Assembly: GCA_963691705.1 (NCBI GenBank)
Contig: OY829541.1
Location: 12,456,564-12,520,563, forward strand
From: Viola odorata
Taxonomy: Eukaryota; Streptophyta; Magnoliopsida; Malpighiales; Violaceae
Length of the DNA: 64,000 nucleotides
Reading direction: 5' to 3'
Below the pieces are notes generated by a model. It did no database searches. It had not been told where the DNA came from and worked only from the letters and a program-made list of their open reading frames with translations. Positions 20,620 through 32,618 of this stretch are shown here, one piece after another. Numbering within the stretch: position 1 is the stretch's first letter; every line of letters starts with the position of its first letter. A program made the position numbers and the translations under genes.

Positions 20620-21880
20620 TACAGTGATGATGTCGCTCTGGGAGGAGGTAGTTGATTGATGTCACTCTAGGAGGAGATAGGTTGTTGATCCTGCAAAGAT
20701 ATATATAAATTTAGATCTATTCGGATATCGAGAGAAACATAATTTGCAGAAAATGTAAATGACAACTACTCTATCAGAAATCGAAGGTATTTTTATGAAG
20801 ACGTGAATGACGGCTCCACTGGGGAGATAATTGCTTGACATGTGACTGATGTTGCTTCGGAAGATAATGCGCGATTCGCAGAAGTATGAATGATTTGTCC
20901 TAATGATGTCACTCTAGGAGGAGGAAAATAATTATGCAGAAATGTAGAATCGTGTGAGGGATGTTGCTCTGGGAGGGGAAGAAATGCTAAGGTTGACAAA
21001 GGTAGAACTACGCTATGCTATCACTCTGGGAGGAGAAGAAATGCTATGCTGGAAACTAAATGCTGTCACTCTGGGAGGAGGAGAAATGCTACGCTGGAAA
21101 CTAAATGCTGTCACTCTGGGAGGAGAAGAATGCTAATGCTGAAAATTTAAACAACGCTGATTCCCGTAGGAGAAGGCGCGAGATGCGGAAATTAAACCAA
21201 GGTCGCTCTGGGAGGAGAAGAATGCTAAATGCTGTCACTCTGGGAGGAGAAGAAATGCTACGCTGAAAACTAAATGTTGTCACTCTGGGAGGAGAAGAAA
21301 TGCTAATGCTGAAACTAAATGTTGTCACTCTGGGAGGAGAAGAAATGCTACGCTGAAAACTAAATGCTGTCACTCTGGGAGGAGAAGAAATGCTAATGCT
21401 GAAACTAAATGCTGTCACTCTGGGAGGAGAAGAAATGCTACGCTGAAAACTAAATGCTGTCACTCTGGGAGGAGAAGAAATGCTACGCTGAAAACTAAAT
21501 GATGTCACTCTGGGAGGAGAAGAAATGCTACGCTGAAAACTAAATGCTGTCAATTCCCGTAAGAGAAAGCGCGAGATGCGGAAATTAAACTAAGGTCGCT
21601 CTGGGAGGAGAAGAATGCTAAGGCAGAAAATGTAAACAACGCCGATTCCCGTAGGAGAAGGCGCGAGATGCGGAAATTAAACTAAAGTCGCTCTGGGAGG
21701 AGAAGAATGCTAAGTGTTGTCGCTCTGGGAGGAGAAGAATGCTAAATGCTGTCGCTCTGGGAGGAGTGGAATGCTAAATGCTGTCGCTCTAGGAGGAGGA
21801 GAATGCTAAATGTTGTCGCTCTGGGAGGAGGAGAATGCTAAATGCTAAAGACTAAACTATGATGTCACTCTGGGAGGAGA
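20620..21880 (-). repeat. 45-bp minisatellite (CACTCTGGGAGGAG core)
   Basis: More than 20 units, full length or shortened, each with CACTCTGGGAGGAGAAGAAA or a GTCGCTCTGGGAGGAG variant. Two longer interspersed segments (ATTCCCGTAGGAGAAGGCGC at about 21160 and 21645) show a higher-order pattern. Because 45 is divisible by three, the minus strand is open for 150 codons with a 15-residue period; I see no sign that it is a gene. Confidence 0.9.
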
Positions 21881-22719
21881 AGAAAGCTATCGCCAGCGGC
21901 CTTGATACGAACCTAGAATGCGTCTGCGTCCTGCTCAGGAGGTAACGACCCCAAGGACAAGACTTTCCCACGATTTGCAGCCGTAAGTAGTCCTCACCTG
22001 ATATTAGTGTTTGCACTCACGCTCTGAAACAAGGCTAAGTGTTTTACACTCATAAAGATGCAACTAACATGATACATAATTTATAGTTCGCAATGTCAAT
22101 CCGAGTGAATAGACTTCAAATGAAGATGCACATGCATGGGCATTCTAATAATCGATGGGACTTTTACGGAAAAGAATGAAAGGACATGAAAAGTCTGGAA
22201 ATGAGTTTGTTTTGAAAAAGGTTGCTTTGCTGGAAGGTTTTTGATGACTGATGCTTTGCTGATGAGGGGGTACGTGAGCCTTTTTGCTTTTCGCTGAGGA
22301 TGCTTGCTTGACAGAGTGCGTGAGCTCTGGGATCCTTGCTGAGGGGTGCTTTTTGTTCGGCCTGGGGCCCTTTTCTTGAGTCCTCATTGGGGAGTGTCGT
22401 CGCTGTTCTTTTTGTGACTCACTACTTGAGTTGGCGTGGGGCCCCTTTCTGCTTGCTTTGAGGTTTCTTGAGTTGGCGTTGGGCCTCTTTTGCTTGACTT
22501 TACTGGGGAAGGATACTTTGAGATTTCTCGAGTTGGCCTTGGGCTTTTGTACTCGAGTTCACTAGGGGAAAGTTTTCTTCGAGATTTTCTCGAATTGAGT
22601 TGTCCCCGGGCTGTGACTGCTTTGGCTCTTCGATTGTTTGTATTCGTCGAAGGTCTCTGAGCATTTTTCTTTTCTTTTCCCTTTTTCCCCTCTCTCCTTT
22701 TTTTTTTTTCCTCTCATCT

Positions 22720-22724
<5 letters not shown>

Positions 22725-22756
<32 letters not shown>
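22725..22756. repeat. T32 homopolymer
   Basis: Thirty-two T residues, reading as A on the element's sense strand, next to other T-rich stretches. Confidence 0.95.
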
Positions 22757-22761
<5 letters not shown>

Positions 22762-23424
22762 CCCTCCCCTTTTTGATTTGATTTGAAAATGCAACAGAGC
22801 AGAGCAAGTACAGCCTTTGTCTTGATCTCTTCCCCTTCTGTCTTGAGGCCTCGGCCTTCGTCGTTGCTGCTTCTTCGGTGATAGTCCTTAGCGATCTCCT
22901 GGTGACCTTTTCCGTCTCCTTCATCGTGAATTTGAACTTGGCGTGCTTTTACTTTCGGCTGGCAATTTTAGCTGAAACTGCTCTTTGGCTCCCGGGGTAT
23001 GAGTGATATTGACGGTTTGGGGGGAGTGATGACATATATAGTGGAAAGAGGGAAGAAACGAAAAAAGTGGAGAAAATCGTAAAAGTCCCACGTCATTTTA
23101 TAGCTATCCCATGTCTAATGGCGCATGTACCCTGGATATTATGCGAACTCAACTAGTATCTAGTCAGGCTCTTACACTCATGAAGGATAAGGTGCGATGG
23201 CTCAAAAATGCTTACCGGGATCTGTTTGTGACTGCTTACGTCGGAGCAAACCGTGGATATAAGAGCAAACAGGTAATATCATGCATGGCACGTAATTTGG
23301 ATAGATGCTGGAGTTAACAGAGGGATTAAATATTCCTAACCTATGCTGTGCATGAAAATGCTTATGAGAGTAGTATGCTTTTGTTTGAGCCGGGCTAAAG
23401 AGGGATTTTTGATTGATTTTTGAT

Positions 23425-23720
23425 TTTTGATTGATTGATGATTTGATTGCCGGATGGTTTGATTGCTAGATGGTTTGATGGTCAGATGTTTGATTGCTAG
23501 ATGGTTTGATGGCCAGATGTTTGATTGCTGGATGTTTGATGGCCAGATGTTTGATGGCCAGATGCTTGATTGCTGGATGTTTGATTGCTAGATGGTTTGA
23601 TGGCCAGATGTTTGATTGCTAGATGGTTTGATGGCCAGATGTTTGATTGCTGGATGTTTGATTGCTAGATGTTTGATTGCTAGATGTTTTGATTGCTAGA
23701 CGTTTGATTGCTAGAATGTG
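23425..23720 (-). repeat. 15-bp tandem repeats
   Basis: About 18 units alternating between two 15-mers, GTTTGATTGCTAGAT and GTTTGATGGCCAGAT, with occasional one-base length changes. Confidence 0.9.
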
Positions 23721-24710
23721 GGGGACGACTTATTTGCAACGTTCTAACGAGGACCTAAGGTTGCCCCCCAGTGGGCCAGACGACCGTACTCGACTTAAAG
23801 CTAATCAAAGCGAGCAAGAATAAAAAAAAATTTAAATAAAGGGAAAAGAAAGAGGGACTCCCCTGAACCACGCAGCGGGGCTGCGCGGGCGTCTTCCACA
23901 AGCTCCCTACGGATGACAGCGAGATGCTTCCCGTCCCGGTTCTTGTTAGACCTTCGTTGATGGGCTTCGTGATTGCTCGGGGGTAAAGGGGAAATCCTCT
24001 GTCTCCGAGATGTGCAGCGGGGCCGCAAGGGTGTATGCTTACCGTTCTTCTGCAGGCAACGAATTGGGACGACCTAGTCCCTGAAAAAGACAAGGCGATG
24101 ACAAATGAGGAGTAAATGCAAGGCAATGTTTAGCAAAAGTAGTGTGATTTGATGAGTGTTAAGCTCTCCCTTTTAGATGGGCTATCCGTGGGTCATTGCG
24201 GTGTGATTTGCATCGGATGGGCTTTGTGACTTTGGTCCAACGTTTAGTCCATTGAGACCGATTATTTGCGATGCACCGAAGGGCCGGTAGCACTGCGAGG
24301 AAAATAAATCTCGCTTTAGATGGTGATGGTTTGTCTTAAAATCTTTCCTGATTCGCTCTTGAAGGTGGCCTGCTACGGCAATTCAACAGCTCCTACGAGC
24401 GGAACTCTCTGGTTCTATCGTGATGACGAGCTGAGGCGTGAGACCTTACGTCCTTGCAAAACTGAAGAATGATTAGTGGCGTTAGTCTAAGTGACGCGTC
24501 TTGCGTCCTGAGCTACTCCTGGGGATCCATCCATGCCATGCCTCCTTTTGTCATCTCACAATTTTAAGAAAAAATAGGGGACAACAAATTTTAAAACAAA
24601 GCATCTCTTGAAAAAAACTTATTTTATTCATTTCAGGACAAATGTTTGTGCTAGATTGTCATGATAAAACCCTATGTCTTTGGCTGACCGGACGCTCTGT
24701 CCACGATGCT

Positions 24711-26591
24711 TCAGGCGAAGTATCTCTTGACTGCATCGGCATTTACCGGTTTCGGGAGATCGTCTCCATCCATGTTGGTTAGCATTAGGGCACCCCCTGA
24801 GAATGCACTTTTGACCAGGTACGGGCCCTCGTACCTTGGGGCCCACTTTCCTTTGCTGGCCTCCTGATGAGGGAGAATTTTCTTTAGCACTAAATTCCCA
24901 GCCTCGAATTTGCGAGGTCGCACTTTCTTGTTATAAGCGTTGACCATTCTTTGCTGATATAATTGCGCATGGCAGATAGCGGCCAAGCGCTTTTCGGGAA
25001 GGAGGTTCAGCTGCTCGTACCTCACTCTCGCCCAATCAGATTCTTCTACTTCAGATTCTGCCAGGATTCTGAGAGAAGGAATTTCTACCTCGAGGGGAAT
25101 TACGACTTCCATGCCGTAAACTAATGAGTAGGGAGTTGCCCCTGTGGACGTACGGGTTGCTATCCGATAAGCATGTAGTGCGAAGGGAAGCATGTCGTGC
25201 CAGTCTTTGTGAGTGATTACCATCTTTTGGATGATCCTCTTCAGGTTCTTGTTTGCTGCTTCGACTGCGCCATTCATCTTTGGTCGATATGGTGACGAGT
25301 TTCGGTGCTTCACCTTCCAACGTTGGCAAAGATCGTCAATCATCTTTCCGTTGAGATTGGTGCCGTTGTCCGTGATGATGGTTTCTGGGACCCCATGACG
25401 GCAAATGATATTTCTCTCAATGAATCGCGTGGTGGTTTTCTGAGTGATGTTGGAGTAAGAGGTGGCCTCTACCCATTTGGTGAAATAGTCGATTGCTACG
25501 AGGATGAAGTGATGGCCATTAGAGGCTGTTGGATGAATTTGGCCGATGATGTCGATTCCCCACATTGCAAAAGGCCAAGGCGACGTCATGCTGAAGAGAG
25601 GGGCTGGAGGGACGTGGAGATGGTCCGCATAGATTTGACATTTGTGGCACTTCCGAAAATAGCTGATGCAATCTCGTTCGATGGTGAGCCAAAAATAACC
25701 TTGCCTCATTATCTGCCTGGCCATCATGTGTCCACTTGCGTGTGTGGAACAAACCCCTTCGTGGATCTCTGCTATGATTCTTTTTGCCTCGGTCATGGTG
25801 ACGCAGCGAAGCAAAGCTCCATCAGCTCTTCTTTTATATAGAACCTCGCCGTCGAGGTAGAAGTCTAGTGCTAAGCGTTGGAGGGTCTTTTTGCTAACCC
25901 GGCTTGCCCCCGGTGGGTACTCCCGGTTTCTGATGAACTGTACTAGGTCGTAGAACCATGGCTTGCCGTCAGGCTCCTCTTCCAAGGCGACACAACATGC
26001 CGGAGTTTCCTTCACTTCCACTCTCAATGGTTGGAGCATTACTCTGCATTCTAACTTAAACATTGAGGCCAACGTGGCTAATGCATCTGCGAAGCGGTTC
26101 TTTTCTCTATCGACTCGGTCGAATTCGGTTTCCTCGAATTCCCGTGTGAGTTGGGTGAGTAGCCTTTGATAAGGGATGAGCTTGGAATCCCGTGTCTGCC
26201 ATAGATCCTGGGCTTGATAGATGACGAGTGCTGAATCGCCGAAGATTCGGAGCTTCTTTACTTTTAAGTCGATGGCTGCTGTCAGACCACTGATGCATGC
26301 CTCATACTCGGCGACGTTATTGGTGCATGGAAAGTTCAATTTGCATGCTATGGGGAATTGACGGCCATCTGGGGCTATGACCACAGCTCCCACTCCCTTG
26401 CCCGAGAGGTTCACCGCACCGTCGAAGAACATGGTCCACCAATCGTCTTCTCGGAGATTTTCTGTGATCTCATCTTCAATCATTATGATGTCCTCATCGG
26501 GGAAGTTGAAGCTCAACGACTCGTACTCATCCGAGGCATGATCGGCCAAGTGATCGGCGAGGGCGCTTGCTTTAACCGCTTTCTGAGTCAC
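24711..26591 (-). CDS. Ogre archaeal-type RNase H plus integrase, 626 codons
   Basis: C-terminal half of pol. The second RNase H has its four acidic residues at about D57, E96, D119 and D169 (FFDGA, NVAEYEA, FGDSAL, RFADAL). Its presence beside the ordinary RNase H defines the Tat clade. Integrase follows: zinc finger H284-x3-H288 and C315-x2-C318, then catalytic D347, D408 and E444 (D-60-D-35-E), and a basic C-terminus. All catalytic residues are present and no stop interrupts. It is separated from the RT part only by a small deletion with frameshift (26592-26640), so it is not a natural independent gene; the Met start is the first in this frame. Confidence 0.9.
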   Translation of the reverse strand: MTQKAVKASALADHLADHASDEYESLSFNFPDEDIIMIEDEITENLREDDWWTMFFDGAVNLSGKGVGAVVIAPDGRQFPIACKLNFPCTNNVAEYEACISGLTAAIDLKVKKLRIFGDSALVIYQAQDLWQTRDSKLIPYQRLLTQLTREFEETEFDRVDREKNRFADALATLASMFKLECRVMLQPLRVEVKETPACCVALEEEPDGKPWFYDLVQFIRNREYPPGASRVSKKTLQRLALDFYLDGEVLYKRRADGALLRCVTMTEAKRIIAEIHEGVCSTHASGHMMARQIMRQGYFWLTIERDCISYFRKCHKCQIYADHLHVPPAPLFSMTSPWPFAMWGIDIIGQIHPTASNGHHFILVAIDYFTKWVEATSYSNITQKTTTRFIERNIICRHGVPETIITDNGTNLNGKMIDDLCQRWKVKHRNSSPYRPKMNGAVEAANKNLKRIIQKMVITHKDWHDMLPFALHAYRIATRTSTGATPYSLVYGMEVVIPLEVEIPSLRILAESEVEESDWARVRYEQLNLLPEKRLAAICHAQLYQQRMVNAYNKKVRPRKFEAGNLVLKKILPHQEASKGKWAPRYEGPYLVKSAFSGGALMLTNMDGDDLPKPVNADAVKRYFA

Positions 26592-28122
26592 ATAGATGAT
26601 CTCGTGCTCAGCTAATAAGACTTGACAGGTACGGCTTTTCGAAAATGTATTTCAAGGGGTCCATGCGAGAGATTAGCCAAGTAGTGTAATACAACATGTA
26701 CTGCCGGAGCCTTCGGGCGCACCATACTAGGGCGCAACAAGTTTGTTCCAACATAGAGTAGCGCATTTCGCACTCGTTGAATTTTTTGCTGAGGTAGTAG
26801 ATGGCTTGTTCACGCCTTCCAGACTCGTCGTGCTGTCCCAAAACGCAACCCATGGCGCTAGCCGTGGCTGTCATGTACATGAGCAAGGGCCGTCCTGGCG
26901 TCGGGGGAACCAGTACCGGTGGGCTTTGCAGATATGTCTTGATTTTCTCGAAGGCTTTTTGGCAGTCTTCGTCCCATTCTGCATTTCCGTGTTTCCTTAG
27001 CATCTTGAACATCGGCTCGCAGGTAAGTGTTAACTGGCTGATAAAGCGAGCGATGTAGTTGATGCGTCCTAAAAAGCTTCGTACTTCCGTTTCGGTGCGG
27101 GTAGCTCCTGAATGGCTTTTATCTTATCAGGATCCACTTCTATACCTTTGTTGCTGACGATGAATCCCAATAACTTCCCGGAAGTCACTCCGAAGGTACA
27201 CTTAGCTGGGTTTAGTCGTAGCCGAAATTGCCTCAACCGTTCGAACACCTTCCTCAGGATGTCCACATGATCTTGCGTGCCGCGAGACTTGGCTATCATG
27301 TCGTCGACATATATTTCCAATTCTTTATGCATCATGTCGTGGAAAAGGGTGACAGCAGCACGTTGGTACGTGGCTCCTGCGTTCTTTAATCCGAAGGGCA
27401 TCACTTTGTAGCAGAAGGTTCCCCAGGGCGTGATGAAGGTCGTCTTTTCACTGTCCTCGGGTGCCATCTTGATCTGATTGTACCCCGAGAATCCGTCCAT
27501 GAAAGAGAACATGTCATTTCTGGCGGCACTATCTACCAAGATGTCGATATGGGGAAGAGGGAAGTCGTCTTTAGGGCTAGCTCGATTGAGATCCCGAAAG
27601 TCCACGCACATGCGAACCTTCCCATCTTTCATAGGCACTGGCACTATGTTGGCGATCCATTCTGGGTACTCCGCAACTTTCAAAAAACCCGCGTCTAGTT
27701 GCTTGGTAACTTCTTCTTTGATTTTCAGAAGGATGTCTGGATGCATCCTCCGAAGTTTTTGCTTGACAGGCTTAAACTCAGGTTTTAACGGAATACGATG
27801 CTCAACTATCCCGGGATCAAGACCTGGCATGTCGGCGTATGACCATGCGAATACATCGGAGTAGTCCTTGAGGAGAGAAATCAGCCTTTCTCTCTGAGTC
27901 GTATCCAGGGTAGTTCCGATCTTGACCAGTTTTTGACTCTCATTGCTTGCCCCCAAGTTTACTTCGTCCAATTCCTCCCGATGAGGGGTTATTTCCTTTT
28001 CTGAACTTTCTAGTAAATGGGTCAGTTCGTTGGAGACTTCGGCCTTGTCTTCGGTCGTAGCGATGATTTCTTCGCCTGTAAAGACATAGGTTTTATCAAG
28101 ACAATCCGAACTAACACTCATC
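26592..28122 (-). pseudogene. Ogre reverse transcriptase and RNase H, two frameshifts
   Basis: RT begins after the probable intron acceptor at 28123-28124 and is open to 27069. The finger motif VDFRDLNRASPKDDFPLP and catalytic YVDD (27300-27311) are intact. Near 27108 a small indel shifts the frame; RT connection and RNase H continue in another frame (about 27100-26608). At about 26610-26630 the segment between the FEKP motif and LLAEHEII is missing about nine residues' worth of sequence, shifting the frame again into the downstream ORF. Before these lesions gag-pol was one frame after splicing. Confidence 0.9.
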
Positions 28123-28272
28123 CTGAAATTAAAAGCGCGAAAAAAAGAGATGCGTAAAATGAAAATTTGCATATATATTGATTTTTAACAAAAGGGAACA
28201 GGAGTCCCTACAAAAATGTTTTCGTAAGAAAACGTGCCAAAAACATATATATTTTTCAAAATGAGAAATTAC
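28123..28272 (-). other. Probable 150-nt intron between protease and RT
   Basis: Donor CC/GTAATT at 28272 and acceptor TTTTAATTTCAG/G at 28123 on the minus strand; the inside is A/T-rich with in-frame stops. Joining 28273 to 28122 keeps the frame (CC+G, then ATG AGT). Ogre elements are known to carry an intron at this place. The splice sites are read by eye, not shown by transcripts. Confidence 0.7.
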
Positions 28273-31200
28273 GGAGAGACATCCGGAAGCATGGTGATGG
28301 TCCAGTTGCCCACAGACTCCCCTGACTTCTTAACGAAAATGACTGAACCAGGCGACGATCCTTCTTCTCCTAGAGTGCAGATACGGAGGTCTGATACCCT
28401 GATTGGATTTTCATTGATGGTTTCAGCGGCGAAGGGGAACGTGGTTCTGATATGGGGAATCGGCATTTTGCCCTCTGGCGCAGAACGTCCAAATAGCTTA
28501 GCCAGCTGCTTTTCTTTCTTTTCTTGGGCGATCCTGGTGAAATCGACTTTGCTGGGTTGGTACCCTAACCCAAATCGATCTCCGAAGCTCTTCGGAGGCG
28601 CCCAGCCTTTCGATCCTTGTAACTCGGCCCCGAGCCGTTTTCCTAATTGGAAGCTTCCCTCTAGTGTTGACTTAGTGGTTGTTTCGGCTACCCCCGATTT
28701 TGAGGCTTTGCAAATGGGGGATCCCTCCTCGGTCCAACCCGCGTTGACGATTTCAAAGGCTTGGAAGGAACTCTCCAAGGTTTCGGCAGTTTCGATGTAA
28801 GGCACGGATGCATGCTTGGCCAAAATCAAGGCTTCTTCTGCCTTTATTGTGATGAGGGCATTGTCTTTGACGTATTTGAGGCACTGATGCAAGGAAGAGG
28901 GGACGGCTCCCGCTGAATGGATCCAAGGCCGTCCTAGAAGCATGCTATAGGCGGGTTGGATTTCCATGATCTGGAATGTCAAGATGAAAGGGTGGGGCCC
29001 GATGACCATATCCAACTCAATGTTCCCGATGATCTCTCGAGTGGTGCCATCGAAAGCCCTCGCCATCATTCTGCTAGGTTTTATGAGGGAGGAATCGACC
29101 GGCAGCTGTTCAAGGACATGCTTGGGCATGACATTAAGTGCGGACCCATTGTCAATTAGGGCCTTTGCTATGACGTGTCCCTTACATTCCACCGTGATGT
29201 ATAGGGCCTTGTTGTGATCTCTTCCCGAGGGGTCGATCTCTTCTTCCGAGAAGGAAATGCTGCTTAAGGCTTGGATCCTTCCGACAAGGTTTTCCACCCC
29301 TTCTGTGGTGATATCCTTAGTCACGAAAGCTTGTTTCAAGACTTTTAAGAGAGCTTGGCGAGGCGGCTCTGAAGTGAGGATCAGCTCCATGATGGAGATA
29401 CGAGCTGGGGTTTTCTTTAGCTGTTCGATGATGCTGAACTCGCTCTGTTTCATGATCTTGAGGAACTCAACTGTCTCGTCCTCGGTTACAGGTTTGCTCA
29501 AACCTTGCGCCTCCTCTATCGTCTCTTCGAGGATCACAGGGTCTTTCCCTTTGGCTTGTCGTTGTTTTTCTACTTCCTCCGAAATGTAACATCTTCCAGT
29601 GCGGGTCATGCCCCCGATATGAGAGGCTTCACCGATAGCGAGTGTTGTTGGTGCGACTGCAGGAGGGGTGGTGACCACCGTGTATCCGTAGTTGAATGGG
29701 ACCGCGTGTAAGTCCCGGCTGGGAGTATTCACAGCTAATGTGAATACTACTTTGCGTGGGATCGTGGCTGCCTCCCCTGCCTGGGCCACATATTCGAAGG
29801 AGTAAGGTGCTGGTGGATTGTCCTCGATGGCGTTGATGGCTCCTTGGGTTTCCCCTTTGGTTTGAATGATCCCGAATGTTGCGAGTTGCTTGAATTTTTG
29901 CCGAAAAAGTCTGCAATCCTGGATGTCATGCTTGCTTTCCCCTTGGCAGAATAGGCATTGGGCCTGACTATTCCCTGGGAATGGCAAATAAGCGTTGTTG
30001 GCTAATGCGAAGAACAATTCTTCATTGGGTACTTCCCCCATCGATAGGTGAGAAAGGTCAATTCCAATGGAAGAAATGTCGCTTATCCCAGGATTATGGT
30101 GCGGTAGAGGACTGGTTGTCATATCAGGACCCCTTGTCAAACCTTTGGACGAGATTCGTCCTTCTTTGGTTAGGTGCTCGACCTTCTCTCTAAAGTCGTA
30201 GCAGTTTTCCAAAGAGTGTCCTCGGGTTCCGGCGTGATATTCGCAGCTATCCTTTGGATCATACCAGCTAGGGTAAGGAAGGGATTGAGGAGAGAGTGGG
30301 GATGGTGTAATCTGCCCGCCTGCCAAAAGGCTTGCGTAGATCTCTTTCAAAGGAAACGGAGGAAGCGACCATGTCGGTGAAGGGTATGACTCGGAGTCTG
30401 AGGATTCCCAAGAAGGTAGTAAGGGCACTGTGCTAGAATAGGAAGGTGGTGCCGAATACCTGACGAGGTAATCAAACTTCCCGGAAGGTTGGCCCAAGGT
30501 GTCAATCTCGCGGTCGCCTTCGTTGCGGCGCGCGGAGAACCGCTTGCACGATGAAGTCGATCTTTTCTTCTAGACCATTTGGAGTGGGGTTCCATTGGCG
30601 TTATGCGGGATAGGAAATCCATCTCCGATCGTGTTGATGGATCCTTCCCCAGGGGTCACTTTCTGGGTTTGTATTACCCCGAGACTCGAGAGTTGTCTCA
30701 CCTTTTTTGCGAACGACTTGCAGCTTCGGATCTTGTGACCGTCGCTCCCCTTGCAGTACATGCAGTGACTCGGATTGCCCCCTGAGTATAGCACATATCC
30801 CTCTCGAGCTAAGGCCTGGAAAAGTTGTTCTTGTGGCCAACTCGATGCGGAAGATAAATGGTCGTTGCTTTCTCCTGCCGAGATGGCATTCACCCCTCCC
30901 TTTCCTTGGGAATGATTGGGAAGAGGGTTGGTGGATGTGTTGGGTCCTTTTGCTAATCCTTCGAAAGATACCCATCCACTTTTGATCAAGTGATGGACCT
31001 TTGCCTTGAATGCGAAGCAATTTTCCAGAGTGTGACCTGGGGCTCCAGCGTGATATTCGCATCTTGCGTTGTGATCATACCACTTTGGGTAAGGAGGCAA
31101 TTGAGGCTGAGCCAGAACCGGTACGATCTGTCCGGCCTCCAGGAGATGTTTGTAGATTTCTCCTGCAGGGAGAGGGAGAGGAGGTGGAGGCTCTCGGTTC

Positions 31201-32618
31201 CACCGATTGTTGGTCGTGTTTTGGTTATTTGGGTCTTTTGGTGGGTTATATGGTTTGGGTTGTATAGGTTGTGATGTTTGCACTGGAGGTGGTGGGAAAT
31301 GAGTAGGATTTTGAGGTAGGATATTAGCGATTGGTGGTGAATTAAAAGGAAAGGAGGTGGGTTGATATAGCGATGCCGGCTGATACGGCGGTGGTGGCGG
31401 AAACGGCTGCCCCTGATTAACTTGGGGAGCGACAAATCCGACGTCCCTTTTCACGACTGATGCTTTCTTTGGTACAGACTCTGGTGTTGGATGCGTGATT
31501 CGCCCAGACTTAATCCCTTGCTCGACTCTTTCGGCAATTAGGACCATGTCGGAGAAGCTGTTTGAGGGGTTCGAGATCAGGTAGGTGTAGTAGGGAGCTT
31601 TGAAGGTGTGCAAGAAAATCGACAAGAGTTCCTTGTCGCTTAAGGGTGGAGAGATTCTCGAAGCCAACTCTCTTCATCTTTGCGCATAGGTCTTCACGGA
31701 CTCGCCGATTTTCTTTTCCAGATTTTGCAGGTCGGCTCGGTCAGGAGCCACCTCCATGTTGAATTTGTATTGTCGGTAGAAGGCATCGGACAGGTCTCTC
31801 CACGTCCTGATCCTGGCTTTGTCCAGCCCCATATACCATGTTAGGGCGTGCTTGGTCAAGCTTTCTCGGAATAAATGGATCAACAACGGTTCGTTGTGGA
31901 TCATCTCTGCCATCTTGTTGCAGTATGCTCTGAGGTGGGTCTTCGGGCATTCTACCCCAGTATATTTTTCGAAGTCCGGGATCTTGTACTTCGGAGGTAT
32001 GACGAACCCGGGGACCATGCACATGTCGGCGGGGCCGGTAGGGTCAAATGGATCAACCCCTTCAATTGCTCGGAGCCTCTCCTCGAGAAGATTCAGTCGA
32101 TCCCCTTTCGATTGCTCGGCCCCAATGGGGTTAGAACCGAAGGGCAGCATTGGTTCTGATGAGAACTGAGGTTGTGCTGGGTTGAAAGTGAGGAGCTGAG
32201 TTCCCACAGGTCCGGGAACTGTGCTCGGAGGAATAGGAGGGAGATACAGGTCCTCTGGGTAGGCCTGGCTCTTGCTGGGGTCCACAACAGGGTTGATTGA
32301 AAGGTACTGAAGCGACGGGGAGATCTCTTCACCCGTCTTAACTGGAGGACTCGCAACGTTGGGTACAGTGAAGGGACTAACCCATCTCCAATGGCCCGGG
32401 GGACCGGAAAGTGGCGGGAGTACGGAAGGTCCTGCGACGGTGAGCGAAGAGTGAGGTCCTTTTGTTTGAGGGAGATCAAAACCCGGTGGTACTTCGGCGA
32501 CAACTTCATCTCTTTCCTTTTCGGCCCTAGTGGCTCTTTCTGTAGTGATCTTAACTTGCTCCTCTAACTCTGCGATTCTAGCCATTAGTGCTTCGTCGGT
32601 CTTGGCCAGTTCAGTCAT
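28273..32618 (-). pseudogene. Ogre gag and protease, two nonsense codons, duplicated zinc-knuckle block
   Basis: One frame runs from ATG 32618 to the intron, broken by TGA at 31674-31676 (in the YAQRWRELA-type motif, so Trp to stop) and TAG at 30570-30572. Order: N-terminal coiled coil; Pro-rich region; retrotransposon gag core (about 32000-31480); first block with two zinc knuckles (CEYHAGAPGHTLENC, CMYCKGSDGHKIRSC, about 31060-30730); second, diverged block with two more (CEYHAGTRGHSLENC, CLFCQGESKHDIQDC, about 30240-29900); aspartic protease with DNGSALNVMP (29142-29153 encodes DNGS). The protease frame ends at the intron donor. The doubled knuckle block is unusual to my knowledge. Confidence 0.85.

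Larger units (their letters stand above)
20535..24710 (-). other. Long 3' untranslated region of element II
   Basis: 4.2 kb between the integrase stop and the polypurine tract without a credible gene. It contains a 45-bp minisatellite (20620-21880), a T32 run (22725-22756, A-rich in the element's sense), a 15-bp repeat array (23425-23720) and otherwise unique sequence. A long repeat-bearing 3' region is usual in Ogre elements. Confidence 0.85.

Noticed and set aside
21101..21553. 150-codon ORF on the sense strand of element II with a 15-residue repeat
   Set aside because: It follows automatically from a 45-bp tandem repeat lacking stops in that frame; there is no start context, domain or continuation outside the array.
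25305..25841. Plus-strand ORF of 178 codons
   Set aside because: Antisense shadow of the integrase frame, which carries the catalytic motifs.
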